Below are positions 25,658-35,431 of a DNA stretch of 64,000 nt, one piece after another. Below the pieces are notes generated by a model that was not told the origin of the DNA, searched no databases, and saw nothing but the letters and a program-made list of their open reading frames with translations. This stretch comes from Longimicrobiales bacterium (lineage in GTDB: Bacteria; Gemmatimonadota; Gemmatimonadetes; Longimicrobiales; Gaopeijiaceae): NCBI GenBank assembly GCA_951828585.1, contig OX639991.1:4074001-4138000 (forward strand), written 5' to 3'. Positions within the stretch are counted from its first letter, which is position 1. Each line of letters opens with the position of its first letter. A program made the position numbers and the translations under genes.

Positions 25658-25782
25658 ATCCCCGCGGGTGGTTCCAGACAACTGTAGACACTACAATGCT
25701 CCTCATTCGTAGCAGGCCGGGTGCGGTTGGCTGACGGCATGACCGTGGGAACGGCACCGCACAAGATAGTCCCTTCCAAGAT
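25658..25782. promoter_or_regulatory. Copy A of a duplicated ~125-bp upstream module
   Basis: This stretch matches 28205-28328 closely along its length, with shared blocks GGTGGTTCCAGACAAC, GACACTAC, TAGGCCGGGTGC-type (AGGCCGGGTGC) and GATAGTCCCTTCCAA. It lies between arginase (minus) and the Omp85-like gene (plus), 37 nt before the latter's ATG. It contains TGTAG-ACA-CTACA, a perfect 5-bp inverted repeat. TTCCAG and AATGCT 17 nt apart are the positions that in copy B read TTCCAG and TATAGT. A shared promoter/leader is the simplest reading; not proven. Confidence 0.6.
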
Positions 25783-25818
25783 ACGGAGGAGCAACCCCGT
25801 GGAGGGTACTCCAGCCTG

Positions 25819-28155
25819 ATGCCGAGTGTTCGTCGCCGCAGCGGCGGTCCGTTGCCCATGGCTCTACTGTTGTCCGGAGCCGTCGCGTTCCTGGTGCCGG
25901 CGATCGCCACCTCTCAGCCTCCGCCAGCGCAGACCCGCTTCGCCGACGACGCGTTTCTGGATCCGGTCGCCCGCGAACTCTTCACCATCGCGTTCGACGG
26001 ATGGAGCGAACTCGGCGAGAACATCGAACGCTACACCGCGCGGATCGACCAGCGCATGGCGGTGGGCCTGCGTACGCGGGGGAGGGACCGGGCAATCTAC
26101 CACAACGAGACGGCGGTGCGCGCTTTCTGGGGACGGGACCGGCTGCCGATCGTGCAGCTTCTCGGTGCGCGCTCCCGATACCCCGGGCGCGGCATCGTCA
26201 TGCGCGCAGCGAACCTGGGCTGGCTCGAGGAACTTCCCTTCGACGGGCCGTTCGCGCCTGGCAGGGACCAGCTCTTCGTCGGCTCGGGCGAAGGCGCCGG
26301 GTACTTCATTCCCGCGGACGACGACTACCTGACGCACCCACTCGGCCAGGGAGCGGACACGCTCTACCGTTTTCGGAGCCGTGACACCACCACGATCTCC
26401 TTCCCCGACGGGAGCCGTTTGGCCGCTGTCCGGCTCGATGTGATTCCCCGGGCGTCGGCCCCCTACCGGATCAGCGGGACGCTCTGGATCGATCCGGCGA
26501 GCGGCGCCCTCGTGCGGGGCGTCTACCGCGTGAGCAGGCGCCTCGACATGGCCCGGGAATTCCCGGAGGACATCGGCAAGACGATCCAGTACCGCCTGGT
26601 TCCCGGCTTTCTGAAACCGCTCACCGTCGACGTTCAAGTGGTTGCGGTGGACTACTCCCTTCTGGATTTCGACATGTGGCTGCCACGTACGGTCCGCTTC
26701 GAGGGCCAGGTGGCCGCGGGTGTCCTCAAGATCCCGATATCGATCGACTATGCGTACCGGATCGAGTCGGTGACGCGGAGGGACGAGACCGCGGCGGCGG
26801 GCGGGGAGGAAAGGCCTGGAGGTGAGACCCTGGAGGAGGTCCGGTTCGAAACCAAGGCTGACGAGGTGGCCTTCATCGCGCGGCTCCTGTCCGAGGAGGG
26901 TGAAGTCAGCTACCGGCCCATCTCCGACGAGGAATTCGATCCCGAGCAGCAGGCCATTCCATTGCGCTGGATCGCGCCGGTCGACCCCGGCGTGCTGGAG
27001 GACAGCCCCCACCTGCCTCCGCCGATCTGGGAGAATGCGCCCGGATTCCTGTCGGACAGCGACGTGGACGAGTACATGCGGCTCCTGGCGGATATACCCG
27101 CGGCCCCGGTGCGGGGGGTCGACCTGGATTTCAACCTGGGCTGGGCGCGACCGAATCTGCTTCGTTACAACCGGGTCGAGGGACCCGCCGTGGGCGGGCG
27201 GTTCGAGTGGGCCATGCATGGGTCGTACAGTCTCGGTACCGCGGTGTTTTTCGGATTCGCGGACCGGAGGGCGAAGGTACGGCTGGATGTGGAGCGGTCC
27301 ACCGTGCTCCGCCGCCTCAAGCTCGGCGCCTACCATGAGCTTCGCGCGACCGATTTCGAAAGCGGATATCTCGGCATCGGCAATTCGCTCGGCGCGTTCC
27401 TCTTCGGGCGCGACAACGGGGAGTACTTCTTCGCGACCGGGACTGACCTCACCTGGCGACCGGCGGCGATCGCACGGCAGTCCTTCTCCCTTCGGGCCTA
27501 CGCCGAGCGCCACGGGCCCGCCGAGTCCAACGCCGGGTTCGCGCTGCTGCGGATCGGCGACGAGGCATGGGGTTTCCGGCCCAACCTGGCGGCTGAAGAG
27601 GTGGAGGAGGTTGGGTGCGAGCTGCGTCTATCGCCGCGGTGGGGGAGGGACTCCGAACGGGCCGTGGGCGGGATCGATTTCTTCGGACGAACCGCCGCGT
27701 GGTGGCAAGCGGGAGATGAAGCCCGCGAGAGCTACGGTCAGGCGAGCGCAACCCTGATGGCAACCCTCTCGCTGCGGGGGAGCGGCTGGCGGCGCTCGCG
27801 TATTGCGGTCGAAGCCGCTGGCGGACACACGTGGGGGCGAGCTCCGATCCAGCGTTCCTGGTTCCTGGGAGGCCCCGGGAGTCTGCGCGGCTACCCCGCC
27901 TCGGAACTGGCGGGTCTCTCGTTCCTGACGGGCCGGATCGAACTTGCGGCAACCTTCGAAGGACTCGGCGGAAGCCTGTTCGGCGACGCGGGGTGGGCAG
28001 GCCCTGCCGACGACTTCAACTCCGGGGACATTCTGTTCGGGATCGGCGCGGGCGTAAGCATATTGGACGGCGTCGTTCGCATCGATCTGTCACGGGGCCT
28101 CGAAGAGCCAGGGAGGGGGATTCGAATCGAAGCCCATGTGGATGCGATCCTGTAG
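25819..28155 (+). CDS. Omp85-superfamily-like outer membrane protein (paralogue 2)
   Basis: The 778-residue exported protein is paralogous to the product of 19367-21652 over its full length. A signal peptide (PMALLLSGAVAFLVPAIATSQ) is followed by the ~400-residue soluble region, with YHNETAVRAFWGRDRLPIVQ, RISGTLWIDPASGALVRGVY and LLDFDMWLPRTVRFEGQVAA. The C-terminal barrel-like half carries RSWFLGGPGSLRGYPASELA (RGY loop motif) and ends HVDAIL. The start is the ATG at 25819; a second ATG at 25858, nearer the hydrophobic core, is possible. Its upstream region is the duplicated module that also precedes the amidohydrolase gene at 28342. Likely role: outer-membrane assembly, secretion or lipid handling; not determinable from sequence. 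Confidence 0.8.
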   Translation: MPSVRRRSGGPLPMALLLSGAVAFLVPAIATSQPPPAQTRFADDAFLDPVARELFTIAFDGWSELGENIERYTARIDQRMAVGLRTRGRDRAIYHNETAVRAFWGRDRLPIVQLLGARSRYPGRGIVMRAANLGWLEELPFDGPFAPGRDQLFVGSGEGAGYFIPADDDYLTHPLGQGADTLYRFRSRDTTTISFPDGSRLAAVRLDVIPRASAPYRISGTLWIDPASGALVRGVYRVSRRLDMAREFPEDIGKTIQYRLVPGFLKPLTVDVQVVAVDYSLLDFDMWLPRTVRFEGQVAAGVLKIPISIDYAYRIESVTRRDETAAAGGEERPGGETLEEVRFETKADEVAFIARLLSEEGEVSYRPISDEEFDPEQQAIPLRWIAPVDPGVLEDSPHLPPPIWENAPGFLSDSDVDEYMRLLADIPAAPVRGVDLDFNLGWARPNLLRYNRVEGPAVGGRFEWAMHGSYSLGTAVFFGFADRRAKVRLDVERSTVLRRLKLGAYHELRATDFESGYLGIGNSLGAFLFGRDNGEYFFATGTDLTWRPAAIARQSFSLRAYAERHGPAESNAGFALLRIGDEAWGFRPNLAAEEVEEVGCELRLSPRWGRDSERAVGGIDFFGRTAAWWQAGDEARESYGQASATLMATLSLRGSGWRRSRIAVEAAGGHTWGRAPIQRSWFLGGPGSLRGYPASELAGLSFLTGRIELAATFEGLGGSLFGDAGWAGPADDFNSGDILFGIGAGVSILDGVVRIDLSRGLEEPGRGIRIEAHVDAIL

Positions 28156-28204
28156 GGGCCACGCCCGACGACCAGGGGGGGGCTCCCTTCAACCACGGCC
28201 TCGA

Positions 28205-28328
28205 ATCCCCCGCAGGTGGTTCCAGACAACCGTTGACACTACTATAGTCCTCGTTCGCTGTAGGCCGGGTGCCGTCGCTGCCGCCAGGATCGTCCGACAG
28301 CACCGCGGAAGATAGTCCCTTCCAACAT
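28205..28328 (+). promoter_or_regulatory. Copy B of the duplicated ~125-bp upstream module, before the amidohydrolase gene
   Basis: Near-copy of 25658-25782, ending 13 nt before the ATG at 28342. It contains TTGACA (28233-28238) and TATAGT (28243-28248); a TTCCAG hexamer 17 nt upstream of TATAGT would give a conventional -35/-10 spacing. Conservation extends downstream through GATAGTCCCTTCCAA, into what would be the 5' untranslated leader. Two unrelated coding sequences share it, so it looks like a moved regulatory cassette rather than gene duplication. Confidence 0.6.
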
Positions 28329-28341
28329 ATGGATTCTGCGC

Positions 28342-31300
28342 ATGCGCTACTTCAAGAGCGGCCCCTGGACGGCCGCGCTGCTGCTCCTCGCTCCCCTCGC
28401 CCTCCAGGCCCAGGAGGAGGAGAAGCTGGACCCCGACCGGGGCCTTCCCCTTGAACCTGCCCGCTGGGCGCGCTTCACGACCAACGAGGGGACATGGATC
28501 TCCCTCGACGTGAGCCCGGACGGCCAGACGATCGTCTTCGACCTGGTCGGCGACCTCTACTCGATGCCCGTCACCGGGGGCGAGGCGACACGGCTGACCA
28601 GCGGCATGGGCTACGACATGCAGCCCCGGTTCAGCCCGGACGGAGAGCAGATCGTCTTCGTCTCGGACCGGAGCGGCGACAACAACGTCTGGCTGATGCC
28701 CGCCGCCGGAGGGGAACCGCGGCAGCTGAGCAAGGGAGTCGGGAGTTACTTCCTGTCGCCCGACTGGATGCCCGACGGCAAGTACGTGATCGTGTCCAGG
28801 GCCGCTGGCGTCGGCCCATTCGGGGGCCTTGAGAAGCTCTGGCTCTACCATATCGACGGCGGCACCGGACTGGAGATGGTGGGGGGGAGTGCGGGCCTGC
28901 GCATGCTGGGCGCGGCGGTCGACGGTGAAGGCCGCTACATCTGGTACGCGCAGCGCAACGGGACCTGGCAGTACAACGCCATCTTCCCGCAGTACCAGGT
29001 CTGGATGTACGACCGAAAGACGGGCACCCGGACGCCGATGACCAATCGTTACGGCTCGGCGTTCCGGCCCGTGCTCTCGCCGGACGGACAACTCCTGGCC
29101 TACGGAAGCCGTGACGACGCCGACACCGGAATCCGGCTCCGCGAGCTCGACTCGGGGAAGGAGCGGTGGCTCGCCTACCCGATCCAGCGCGACGACATGG
29201 AGTCGACGGCGTCGATGGACGTGCTGCCCGGCTACTCCTTCACCCCCGACTCGGAAGCGCTGGTGATCTCCTACGGCGGGGGGATATGGCGGGTGCCGGT
29301 GGACGGAAGCGATCCCACCGAGATCCCCTTCACCGTGAACGCGGAGGTCGCGATCGGGCCCGAGGTGGAGTTCGAGTACCCGATCGAGGACACGCCGACC
29401 TTCACGGTCAAGCAGATCCGCGACGCGCGTCCCTCCCCCGACGGAAGCACGATCGCCTTCACCGCGCTGGACCGGCTGTACGTCGCGGACCTCCCCGACG
29501 GCACCCCGCGCCGCCTGACCAGCGACGAGGTCGGCGAGTTCCAGCCGATCTGGTCGCCCGACGGACAGCAGGTCGCCTACGTGACCTGGGACCAGGACGC
29601 CGGCGAAGGCCACATCCGGCGCGTCTCCGCCAGCGGTGGCTCTTCCACCAACCTGACGACCATCCCGGCGTACTATCAGCAGCTCGCCTGGTCGCCCGAC
29701 GGCGAGCGCATCGTCGCGGTCCGCTCGACGGCACGGACGGTCCGGGAGTCGCTCGGCACGTCCGCCTCCACCCAGGCGGCGGAGTTCATCTGGATCCCCT
29801 CCACGGGCGGCGAGGAAACCGTGATCGGCCCCACGCTCGGCCGGCGCGCACCGCACTTCACCCAGGATCCGGATCGCATCTACTACTACGGCACCGTGCG
29901 GGCGGACCCGATCCCCGGGTCCCCACCCTCCCCGGCGGGCTTCGGCACCGCGCTCTCGTCGGCGCGCTGGGACGACACCGACAAGCGCGGGCACCTGAGC
30001 GTGACGGCCCGCGCCAACATTTCGGCGGGCAGTTTCCGCAGCGGTTCCAGGCGCTCCGAGACCAGCGACCTGGTGTTGCCACAGGAGGATTTCGACGAGA
30101 GGGAACCCAGCGAGATAGACATCCGTTTCGGGGCCGGCCTGATCCAGATGGCCCCCCGGGGAGACATGGCGCTCGCGGCGGTGGGCGATGACCTGTACGC
30201 GGTTCTGGTTCCCGACGTGGGGCCGGCCGTGCCCACCATCGAGGTCGGCAAGCCGGACTCGGCCGCGGTCCCCGCCTTCAAGCTCAACGATCTGGGCGTG
30301 GAATTCCCCAGCTGGGGCGCGGATGGGCGCACCGTTCACTGGTGGCTCGGCAACGCGCTCTTCACCTACGACCTGGACGCGGCCGCGGGGGATCCCGACT
30401 ACGCCCCGTCCGAGCAGCAGATCATGGTGACCGCCGAGCGCGACATCCCTGAGGGGACGGTCGTGTTGCGCGGCGCGCGCGCGATCACCATGAACGGCGA
30501 CGAGATCGTCGAGAACGCCGACGTCGTGGTCACGAACAACCGGATCGCGTCGGTTTCGGCGGGACCGGGGGAGGTGCCCGAAGGGGCGACCGTGATCGAT
30601 GTCGCGGGCAAGACGATCGTCCCGGGCTTCGTGGACACCCACGCGCACATGTGGAACCTGTGGACCTTCCACTGGGCGCGTTCCTGGATCTACGACGCCA
30701 ACCTGGCCTACGGTGTGACCACGACCCGCGACCCCCAGACCGCCACCACCGATGTGCTCTCCTACGAGGATCTGGTGCGCGCCGGGCGAATGACCGGGCC
30801 GCGCGTCTACTCTACCGGCCCGGGGGTCTTCTCCCAGGACTTCATCCGCAGCTACGAGCACGCGCTGGACGTGCTCACCAAGTACAGCCGCTACTACGAC
30901 ACCAAGACCTTCAAGATGTACATGACGGGCAACCGCCGACAGCGCCAGTGGCTGATCATGGCCGCTCGCGAACTCGGGCTCATGCCCACCACCGAGGGCG
31001 GGCTGGAATACCGCCTCAACCTGACCCACGCGATCGACGGCTACCCCGGGATCGAACACTCACTCCCGATCGTGCCGGCCTACAGCGACGTGGTGGAGCT
31101 CTTCGCGGAATCGGGGACCGTGAATTCGCCCACGCTGCTGGTCACCTACGGCGGCCCCTGGGTGGAGAACTACTTCTACACGCGCTGGGACATCTTCGGC
31201 GACGAGAAGCTGACCCACTTCACGCCCCGGCGCGAGCTCGACATCAAGGCGCGGCGCCTCCAGACCGACGGGCCCGGACAGGGCGCCTGGTTCATGGAGG

Positions 31301-31734
31301 ACGAGTATGCGCACCCGAAGCACTCCGCTTGGCTGGCACAGCTCGTCGAGGGCGGCGGCCGCACGGGCGTGGGCAGCCACGGTCAGCTGCAGGGTCTGGG
31401 CTTCCACTGGGAGCTGTGGGCCATGCAGAGCGGCGGGATGAGCGAACACGACGCGCTTCGGGCCGCGACGCTGATGGGCGCCGAGGCGATCGGGCTGGGC
31501 GGCGACCTGGGTTCGATCGAGCCCGGGAAGCTGGCCGACCTGGTGATCCTCGACGCGAATCCGCTCGACAACATCCGCAACACGAACACGGTGTACCAGG
31601 TGATGATGAACGGACGGCTCTACGACGGAGACACACTCGACGAGCTCTGGCCCCGGCAGCGACCTGCGCCGTACGAAGCATGGAGATACGTCGCGCCGAA
31701 TGTCAGCGCCGGGATGAAGGGAGGTGCCCGATGA
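28342..31734 (+). CDS. Giant secreted PD40-propeller amidohydrolase (paralogue 1)
   Basis: The 1130-residue exported protein has a signal peptide (AALLLLAPLALQAQ). TolB/PD40-type WD-like repeats fill about residues 45-690 (WISLDVSPDGQTIVFDLVGD, QPRFSPDGEQIVFVSDRSGD, FQPIWSPDGQQVAYVTWDQD). An amidohydrolase (urease/dihydroorotase superfamily) domain follows from about residue 705: metal motif GFVDTHAHMWNLW near 764, YGVTTTRDPQTATTD, GYPGIEHSLPIVPAYSD, GVGSHGQLQGLGFHWELW and IEPGKLADLVILDANPLD. Such enzymes are usually assigned to peptide/imide hydrolysis; the substrate is unknown. The stop overlaps the next gene by 4 nt (ATGA). An almost duplicate promoter module lies immediately upstream. Confidence 0.9.
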   Translation: MRYFKSGPWTAALLLLAPLALQAQEEEKLDPDRGLPLEPARWARFTTNEGTWISLDVSPDGQTIVFDLVGDLYSMPVTGGEATRLTSGMGYDMQPRFSPDGEQIVFVSDRSGDNNVWLMPAAGGEPRQLSKGVGSYFLSPDWMPDGKYVIVSRAAGVGPFGGLEKLWLYHIDGGTGLEMVGGSAGLRMLGAAVDGEGRYIWYAQRNGTWQYNAIFPQYQVWMYDRKTGTRTPMTNRYGSAFRPVLSPDGQLLAYGSRDDADTGIRLRELDSGKERWLAYPIQRDDMESTASMDVLPGYSFTPDSEALVISYGGGIWRVPVDGSDPTEIPFTVNAEVAIGPEVEFEYPIEDTPTFTVKQIRDARPSPDGSTIAFTALDRLYVADLPDGTPRRLTSDEVGEFQPIWSPDGQQVAYVTWDQDAGEGHIRRVSASGGSSTNLTTIPAYYQQLAWSPDGERIVAVRSTARTVRESLGTSASTQAAEFIWIPSTGGEETVIGPTLGRRAPHFTQDPDRIYYYGTVRADPIPGSPPSPAGFGTALSSARWDDTDKRGHLSVTARANISAGSFRSGSRRSETSDLVLPQEDFDEREPSEIDIRFGAGLIQMAPRGDMALAAVGDDLYAVLVPDVGPAVPTIEVGKPDSAAVPAFKLNDLGVEFPSWGADGRTVHWWLGNALFTYDLDAAAGDPDYAPSEQQIMVTAERDIPEGTVVLRGARAITMNGDEIVENADVVVTNNRIASVSAGPGEVPEGATVIDVAGKTIVPGFVDTHAHMWNLWTFHWARSWIYDANLAYGVTTTRDPQTATTDVLSYEDLVRAGRMTGPRVYSTGPGVFSQDFIRSYEHALDVLTKYSRYYDTKTFKMYMTGNRRQRQWLIMAARELGLMPTTEGGLEYRLNLTHAIDGYPGIEHSLPIVPAYSDVVELFAESGTVNSPTLLVTYGGPWVENYFYTRWDIFGDEKLTHFTPRRELDIKARRLQTDGPGQGAWFMEDEYAHPKHSAWLAQLVEGGGRTGVGSHGQLQGLGFHWELWAMQSGGMSEHDALRAATLMGAEAIGLGGDLGSIEPGKLADLVILDANPLDNIRNTNTVYQVMMNGRLYDGDTLDELWPRQRPAPYEAWRYVAPNVSAGMKGGAR

Positions 31735-34700
31735 GCCCCCGCACGAAGTTCCTCGGATCGGCGGCCCTGGCGTTTCTCGCGCTCGCGGTGCTGAACGCGC
31801 CCGTGGAGGCCCAGCGGCCGAGCGGACGACCGAATCCCCTTCCACTGCGCAGCGCGCGGACGGCCGAATTCACGGCCACGGAAGGGACCTGGATCTCGCT
31901 GGACGTGAGCCCCGACGGGCAAATGATCGTTTTCGACCTCCTGGGCGACCTCTACACCATGCCCATCACGGGGGGCGAGGCATCGCCGCTTCTGACCGGG
32001 ATGGCCTACGAGGTGCAGCCCCGCTTCTCGCCGGACGGCGAGTCGGTGGTGTTCGTCTCCGACCGCAGTGGAGGGGACAACATCTGGACGATGCGGCTCG
32101 ACCGCACCGACACCACCCAGGTCTCGCGCGGCAACAACAACCTCTACCTGTCACCCGAGTGGGAGCCCGGCGGCGAGTTCGTGGTTGCGAGCCGCTCGGG
32201 CGGACTGGGAGGTGCGGCACAACTGGTCATGCTCAACGCCGAGCGGGGCACCCCGGTGGCGCTGAGCGGCGTCGCCGGCGGCAAGTCCGTCGGCGCGGCG
32301 TTCAGCCCCGACGGACGCTATCTCTGGTACGCCAGGTCGTTCTCGGACTGGACCTACAATGCCACCTTCCCGCTGTACCAGGTGTACCGGTACGACCGCG
32401 AGCGGGCTTCCAGTTCGCTCATGACCAGCCGGTACGGCTCGGCCATGCGGCCCGCGATCTCGCCCGACGGGCAGTGGCTCGTCTACGCCACGCGCTGGGG
32501 CACCGAGACCGGCCTGCGCAAACGCAACCTCGCGACGGGCAGCGAGGAGTGGCTGGCTTACCCCGTGCAGCGTGACGAACAGGAGTCACGGGCGCCGCTG
32601 GACGTGATGCCGGGCTACTCCTTCACGCCCGACGGTTCGGCGATCGTGATTTCGTACGGAGGCAAGATCTGGAACGTGCCGATGGACGGAAGCGACCCGA
32701 CCGAGGTCCCCTTCGAGGTCCCGGTCAAGCTCGCGATCGGTCCCGAGGTGAAGTTCGCCTACCAGGTGGACACGACCGCGATGGTCACCGCGAGTCAGGT
32801 CCGCACCCCGGTGGCGTCCCCGACGGGTGACCGGATGGTCTTCACCGCATTCGACCGCCTCTGGGTTCAGGCCATGCCCGATGGGGAACCGACGCGGCTC
32901 ACCGAAGCGGACGCGGGCGAATTCCACCCTCAGTGGTCGCCCGATGGACAGTGGATCGCGTACGTGACCTGGGACGACGCCGAGGGTGGCCACATCATGA
33001 AGGTGGCGGCCTCCGGCGGCGCACCCGTCCAGCTCTCCGCCACCCCGGGGGCCTACTCGAACGTGGCCTGGGCGCCCGGCGGCGACCGCGTGGTCGCTAC
33101 GCGGAGTGCCGCGGGTGACCTGCTGGCAGGTTCCGGCCTCTTCGCCGGGCCGCTTGGCGGAGCATTCGTATGGGTGCCGTCGGCAGGCATCGAACCCGCC
33201 GAGCCCGAGGTGATCTCACCCACCGGTTTTCGCGACGTGATGCACTTCGCGGCCGACGAGCCCGACCGGATCTACGCCTACAGCCCGATCGAGGGGCTGG
33301 TGTCGTTCCGCTGGGACGGGACCGACGTGAAGAGCCATCTCCTGGTAAGGGGGATGGTGGGTGCGCCCGGGATCGGCGACCCGCACCCGGATCAGTGGGA
33401 ATACCTGCCCAGGCGGGTGTTCCCGTGGCGAAAGGCACCCGATCCGACCGATCCCGAGCAGGATCCTCCCGCCGAACCGGGTTTCCCGCAGCCCGCCGGG
33501 CTGGTGATCCTGTCACCCCAGGGCGACCGGGCCCTCGCCCAGATCGCAAGGGACATCTACGTGGTGGACCTGCCGGAGGCGGGGTCGCAGCCGGCCTCCA
33601 TCGTGACCACGCCGGGGACATCGCGCAAGCTGACCGCTGTCGGCGGGGAGTTCCCGTCGTGGGCGCCGGACGGCACTTCCGTGCACTGGTCGCTGGGGAA
33701 CGTGCTGTTCTCCTATGACCTGGACTTCGTGGAGGCTGAGGAGGCCGAGGCGAAGGAGATACGTCACGCCCGGAGGCTGATTCGCGCCCGGGCCATCGCC
33801 GTGTCCGACACGCTGAAGAAGAAGCGCGCCGAGGCGGACAGTATCAAGAATGCCGACGAGGAGGTCTCCGACTCGCTCGAAGCGGAGATCGCGCGGCTCG
33901 CCGGCGACTCGGTGCAGGTGGTGGCCGATTCGCTCTTGGCGCGCGCCGATTCGATCCGCGCGGCCGCCGAGGAGTACGCGGACAAGGCCGGCAGGATCCG
34001 CGAGGGCGACAAGGAGATTCTGGAAGATTCAACCGAGTCCTACGAGGCGAAGGAGCGGAAGATCGAGGCCAAGCTGCCGCGGGATGTCCCGCGCGGCACG
34101 GTCGCGCTCACGGGGGGGCGCATCATCACGATGGCGGAAGTCCCGGGCGATACCACCGGGGAACCCCACGTGATCGAGAACGGGGTGGTGGTCGTCACCG
34201 ACAACAGGATCGTGGAGGTCGGGATGGCCGATTCGGTCGAGATCCCGGACAGCGCGGTGGTGATCGATGTGGCCGGCAAGACGCTCGTGCCCGGGTTCAT
34301 CGACACGCACTACCACGCACAATGGCTCGTCCCCGAGGTCCATCCCGAGGAGGTCTGGCAGTACCTGTCCACCCTGTCCTACGGCGTCACGACCACGCGA
34401 GACCCGCAGACCGCGGTCACCGACATCCTGAGCTACACCGACCGCGTGCTCACGGGCGGCATGACCGGGCCCCGCATCTACTCGACCGGCCCGGGTGTCT
34501 TCAGCAGCGAGAATATACGGGACGCCGATCACGCGAAGACCATCCTGAGGCGCTACGCCCAGTACTTCGACACGAAGACGCTCAAGATGTACATGAGCGG
34601 AAACCGCCAGCAGCGGCAGTGGATCATCCAGGCGGCCCGCGAACTGAAGCTGATGCCCACCACCGAAGGCGGCCTCGACTTCAAGATCGACATCACGCAC

Positions 34701-35411
34701 GCCATTGACGGGTATTCCGGGATCGAGCACAACCTGCCGATCACACCGATCTACTCCGACGTGGTGGAACTATTCGAGGAATCGGGAACCACAAACTCCC
34801 CTACACTCCTGGTGTCGTACGGGGGACCGTTTGGCGAGAACTACTACTACGTCACCGAGAACCCGCACGACGACGAGAAGCTCAACGTGTTCGCGCCCGC
34901 GGACTACATGGACGCGAGGACGCGACGGCGCGGTCCCGGAGCCGGGGGCAGCCCGGGCGCGGCCGGCTGGTTCCTGGAAGAGGAACACGTCTTCCCCCGC
35001 CACGCTGAATTCGTGAAGAAGATGCTCGAGGCCGACGGCCGCATGGGCGTGGGCAGCCACGGGCAGCTGCAGGGCGTCGGGTACCACTGGGAGATGTGGG
35101 CCATGGGGGCCGGCGGCGCGACCCCCCACGACATCCTCAGGGCGGCTACGATCCTGGGCGCCGAGGCGATCGGTTTCGGAGCCCATCTGGGGAGCATCGA
35201 GAAGGACAAGTTCGCCGACATCGTGGTGTTGAACTCGAACCCGCTCGACGAGCTGCGTAATACCGTGGACATTCGCTACGTGATGAAGGACGGCCGGCTG
35301 TACGACGGCATGACGCTGAACGAAGTGTATCCGGAGGAACGGACGCTGGAGCGGCAACGGCCCACGGAGCAGGATGCCGGCAGCGCCGCGGCGGGGATAC
35401 GGAAGCGGTAG
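31731..35411 (+). CDS. Giant secreted PD40-propeller amidohydrolase with a charged helical insertion (paralogue 2)
   Basis: The 1226-residue paralogue is translationally coupled to the previous gene (ATGA). Signal peptide: LGSAALAFLALAVLNAPVEAQ. The PD40 propeller covers about residues 40-660 (WISLDVSPDGQMIVFDLLGD, QPRFSPDGESVVFVSDRSGG). The amidohydrolase domain contains FIDTHYHAQWLVPEVHPEEV near residue 858, YGVTTTRDPQTAVTDILSY, GYSGIEHNLPITPIYSDVVE, GVGSHGQLQGVGYHWEMW and LGSIEKDKFADIVVLNSNPL. Between the two lies a ~110-residue Glu/Lys/Arg/Ala-rich, probably coiled-coil insertion (about residues 665-780) that paralogue 1 lacks. A 15-bp-stem hairpin follows the stop. Confidence 0.9.
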   Translation: MSPRTKFLGSAALAFLALAVLNAPVEAQRPSGRPNPLPLRSARTAEFTATEGTWISLDVSPDGQMIVFDLLGDLYTMPITGGEASPLLTGMAYEVQPRFSPDGESVVFVSDRSGGDNIWTMRLDRTDTTQVSRGNNNLYLSPEWEPGGEFVVASRSGGLGGAAQLVMLNAERGTPVALSGVAGGKSVGAAFSPDGRYLWYARSFSDWTYNATFPLYQVYRYDRERASSSLMTSRYGSAMRPAISPDGQWLVYATRWGTETGLRKRNLATGSEEWLAYPVQRDEQESRAPLDVMPGYSFTPDGSAIVISYGGKIWNVPMDGSDPTEVPFEVPVKLAIGPEVKFAYQVDTTAMVTASQVRTPVASPTGDRMVFTAFDRLWVQAMPDGEPTRLTEADAGEFHPQWSPDGQWIAYVTWDDAEGGHIMKVAASGGAPVQLSATPGAYSNVAWAPGGDRVVATRSAAGDLLAGSGLFAGPLGGAFVWVPSAGIEPAEPEVISPTGFRDVMHFAADEPDRIYAYSPIEGLVSFRWDGTDVKSHLLVRGMVGAPGIGDPHPDQWEYLPRRVFPWRKAPDPTDPEQDPPAEPGFPQPAGLVILSPQGDRALAQIARDIYVVDLPEAGSQPASIVTTPGTSRKLTAVGGEFPSWAPDGTSVHWSLGNVLFSYDLDFVEAEEAEAKEIRHARRLIRARAIAVSDTLKKKRAEADSIKNADEEVSDSLEAEIARLAGDSVQVVADSLLARADSIRAAAEEYADKAGRIREGDKEILEDSTESYEAKERKIEAKLPRDVPRGTVALTGGRIITMAEVPGDTTGEPHVIENGVVVVTDNRIVEVGMADSVEIPDSAVVIDVAGKTLVPGFIDTHYHAQWLVPEVHPEEVWQYLSTLSYGVTTTRDPQTAVTDILSYTDRVLTGGMTGPRIYSTGPGVFSSENIRDADHAKTILRRYAQYFDTKTLKMYMSGNRQQRQWIIQAARELKLMPTTEGGLDFKIDITHAIDGYSGIEHNLPITPIYSDVVELFEESGTTNSPTLLVSYGGPFGENYYYVTENPHDDEKLNVFAPADYMDARTRRRGPGAGGSPGAAGWFLEEEHVFPRHAEFVKKMLEADGRMGVGSHGQLQGVGYHWEMWAMGAGGATPHDILRAATILGAEAIGFGAHLGSIEKDKFADIVVLNSNPLDELRNTVDIRYVMKDGRLYDGMTLNEVYPEERTLERQRPTEQDAGSAAAGIRKR

Positions 35412-35431
35412 GAGGACTCACTCAGCACGAA

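Noticed and set aside
28189-31059. 956-codon minus-strand open frame opposite the first amidohydrolase gene
   Set aside because: The plus-strand product has clear PD40 and amidohydrolase motifs; the opposite frame is a low-complexity His/Arg/Val-rich shadow created by G+C-rich codon bias.
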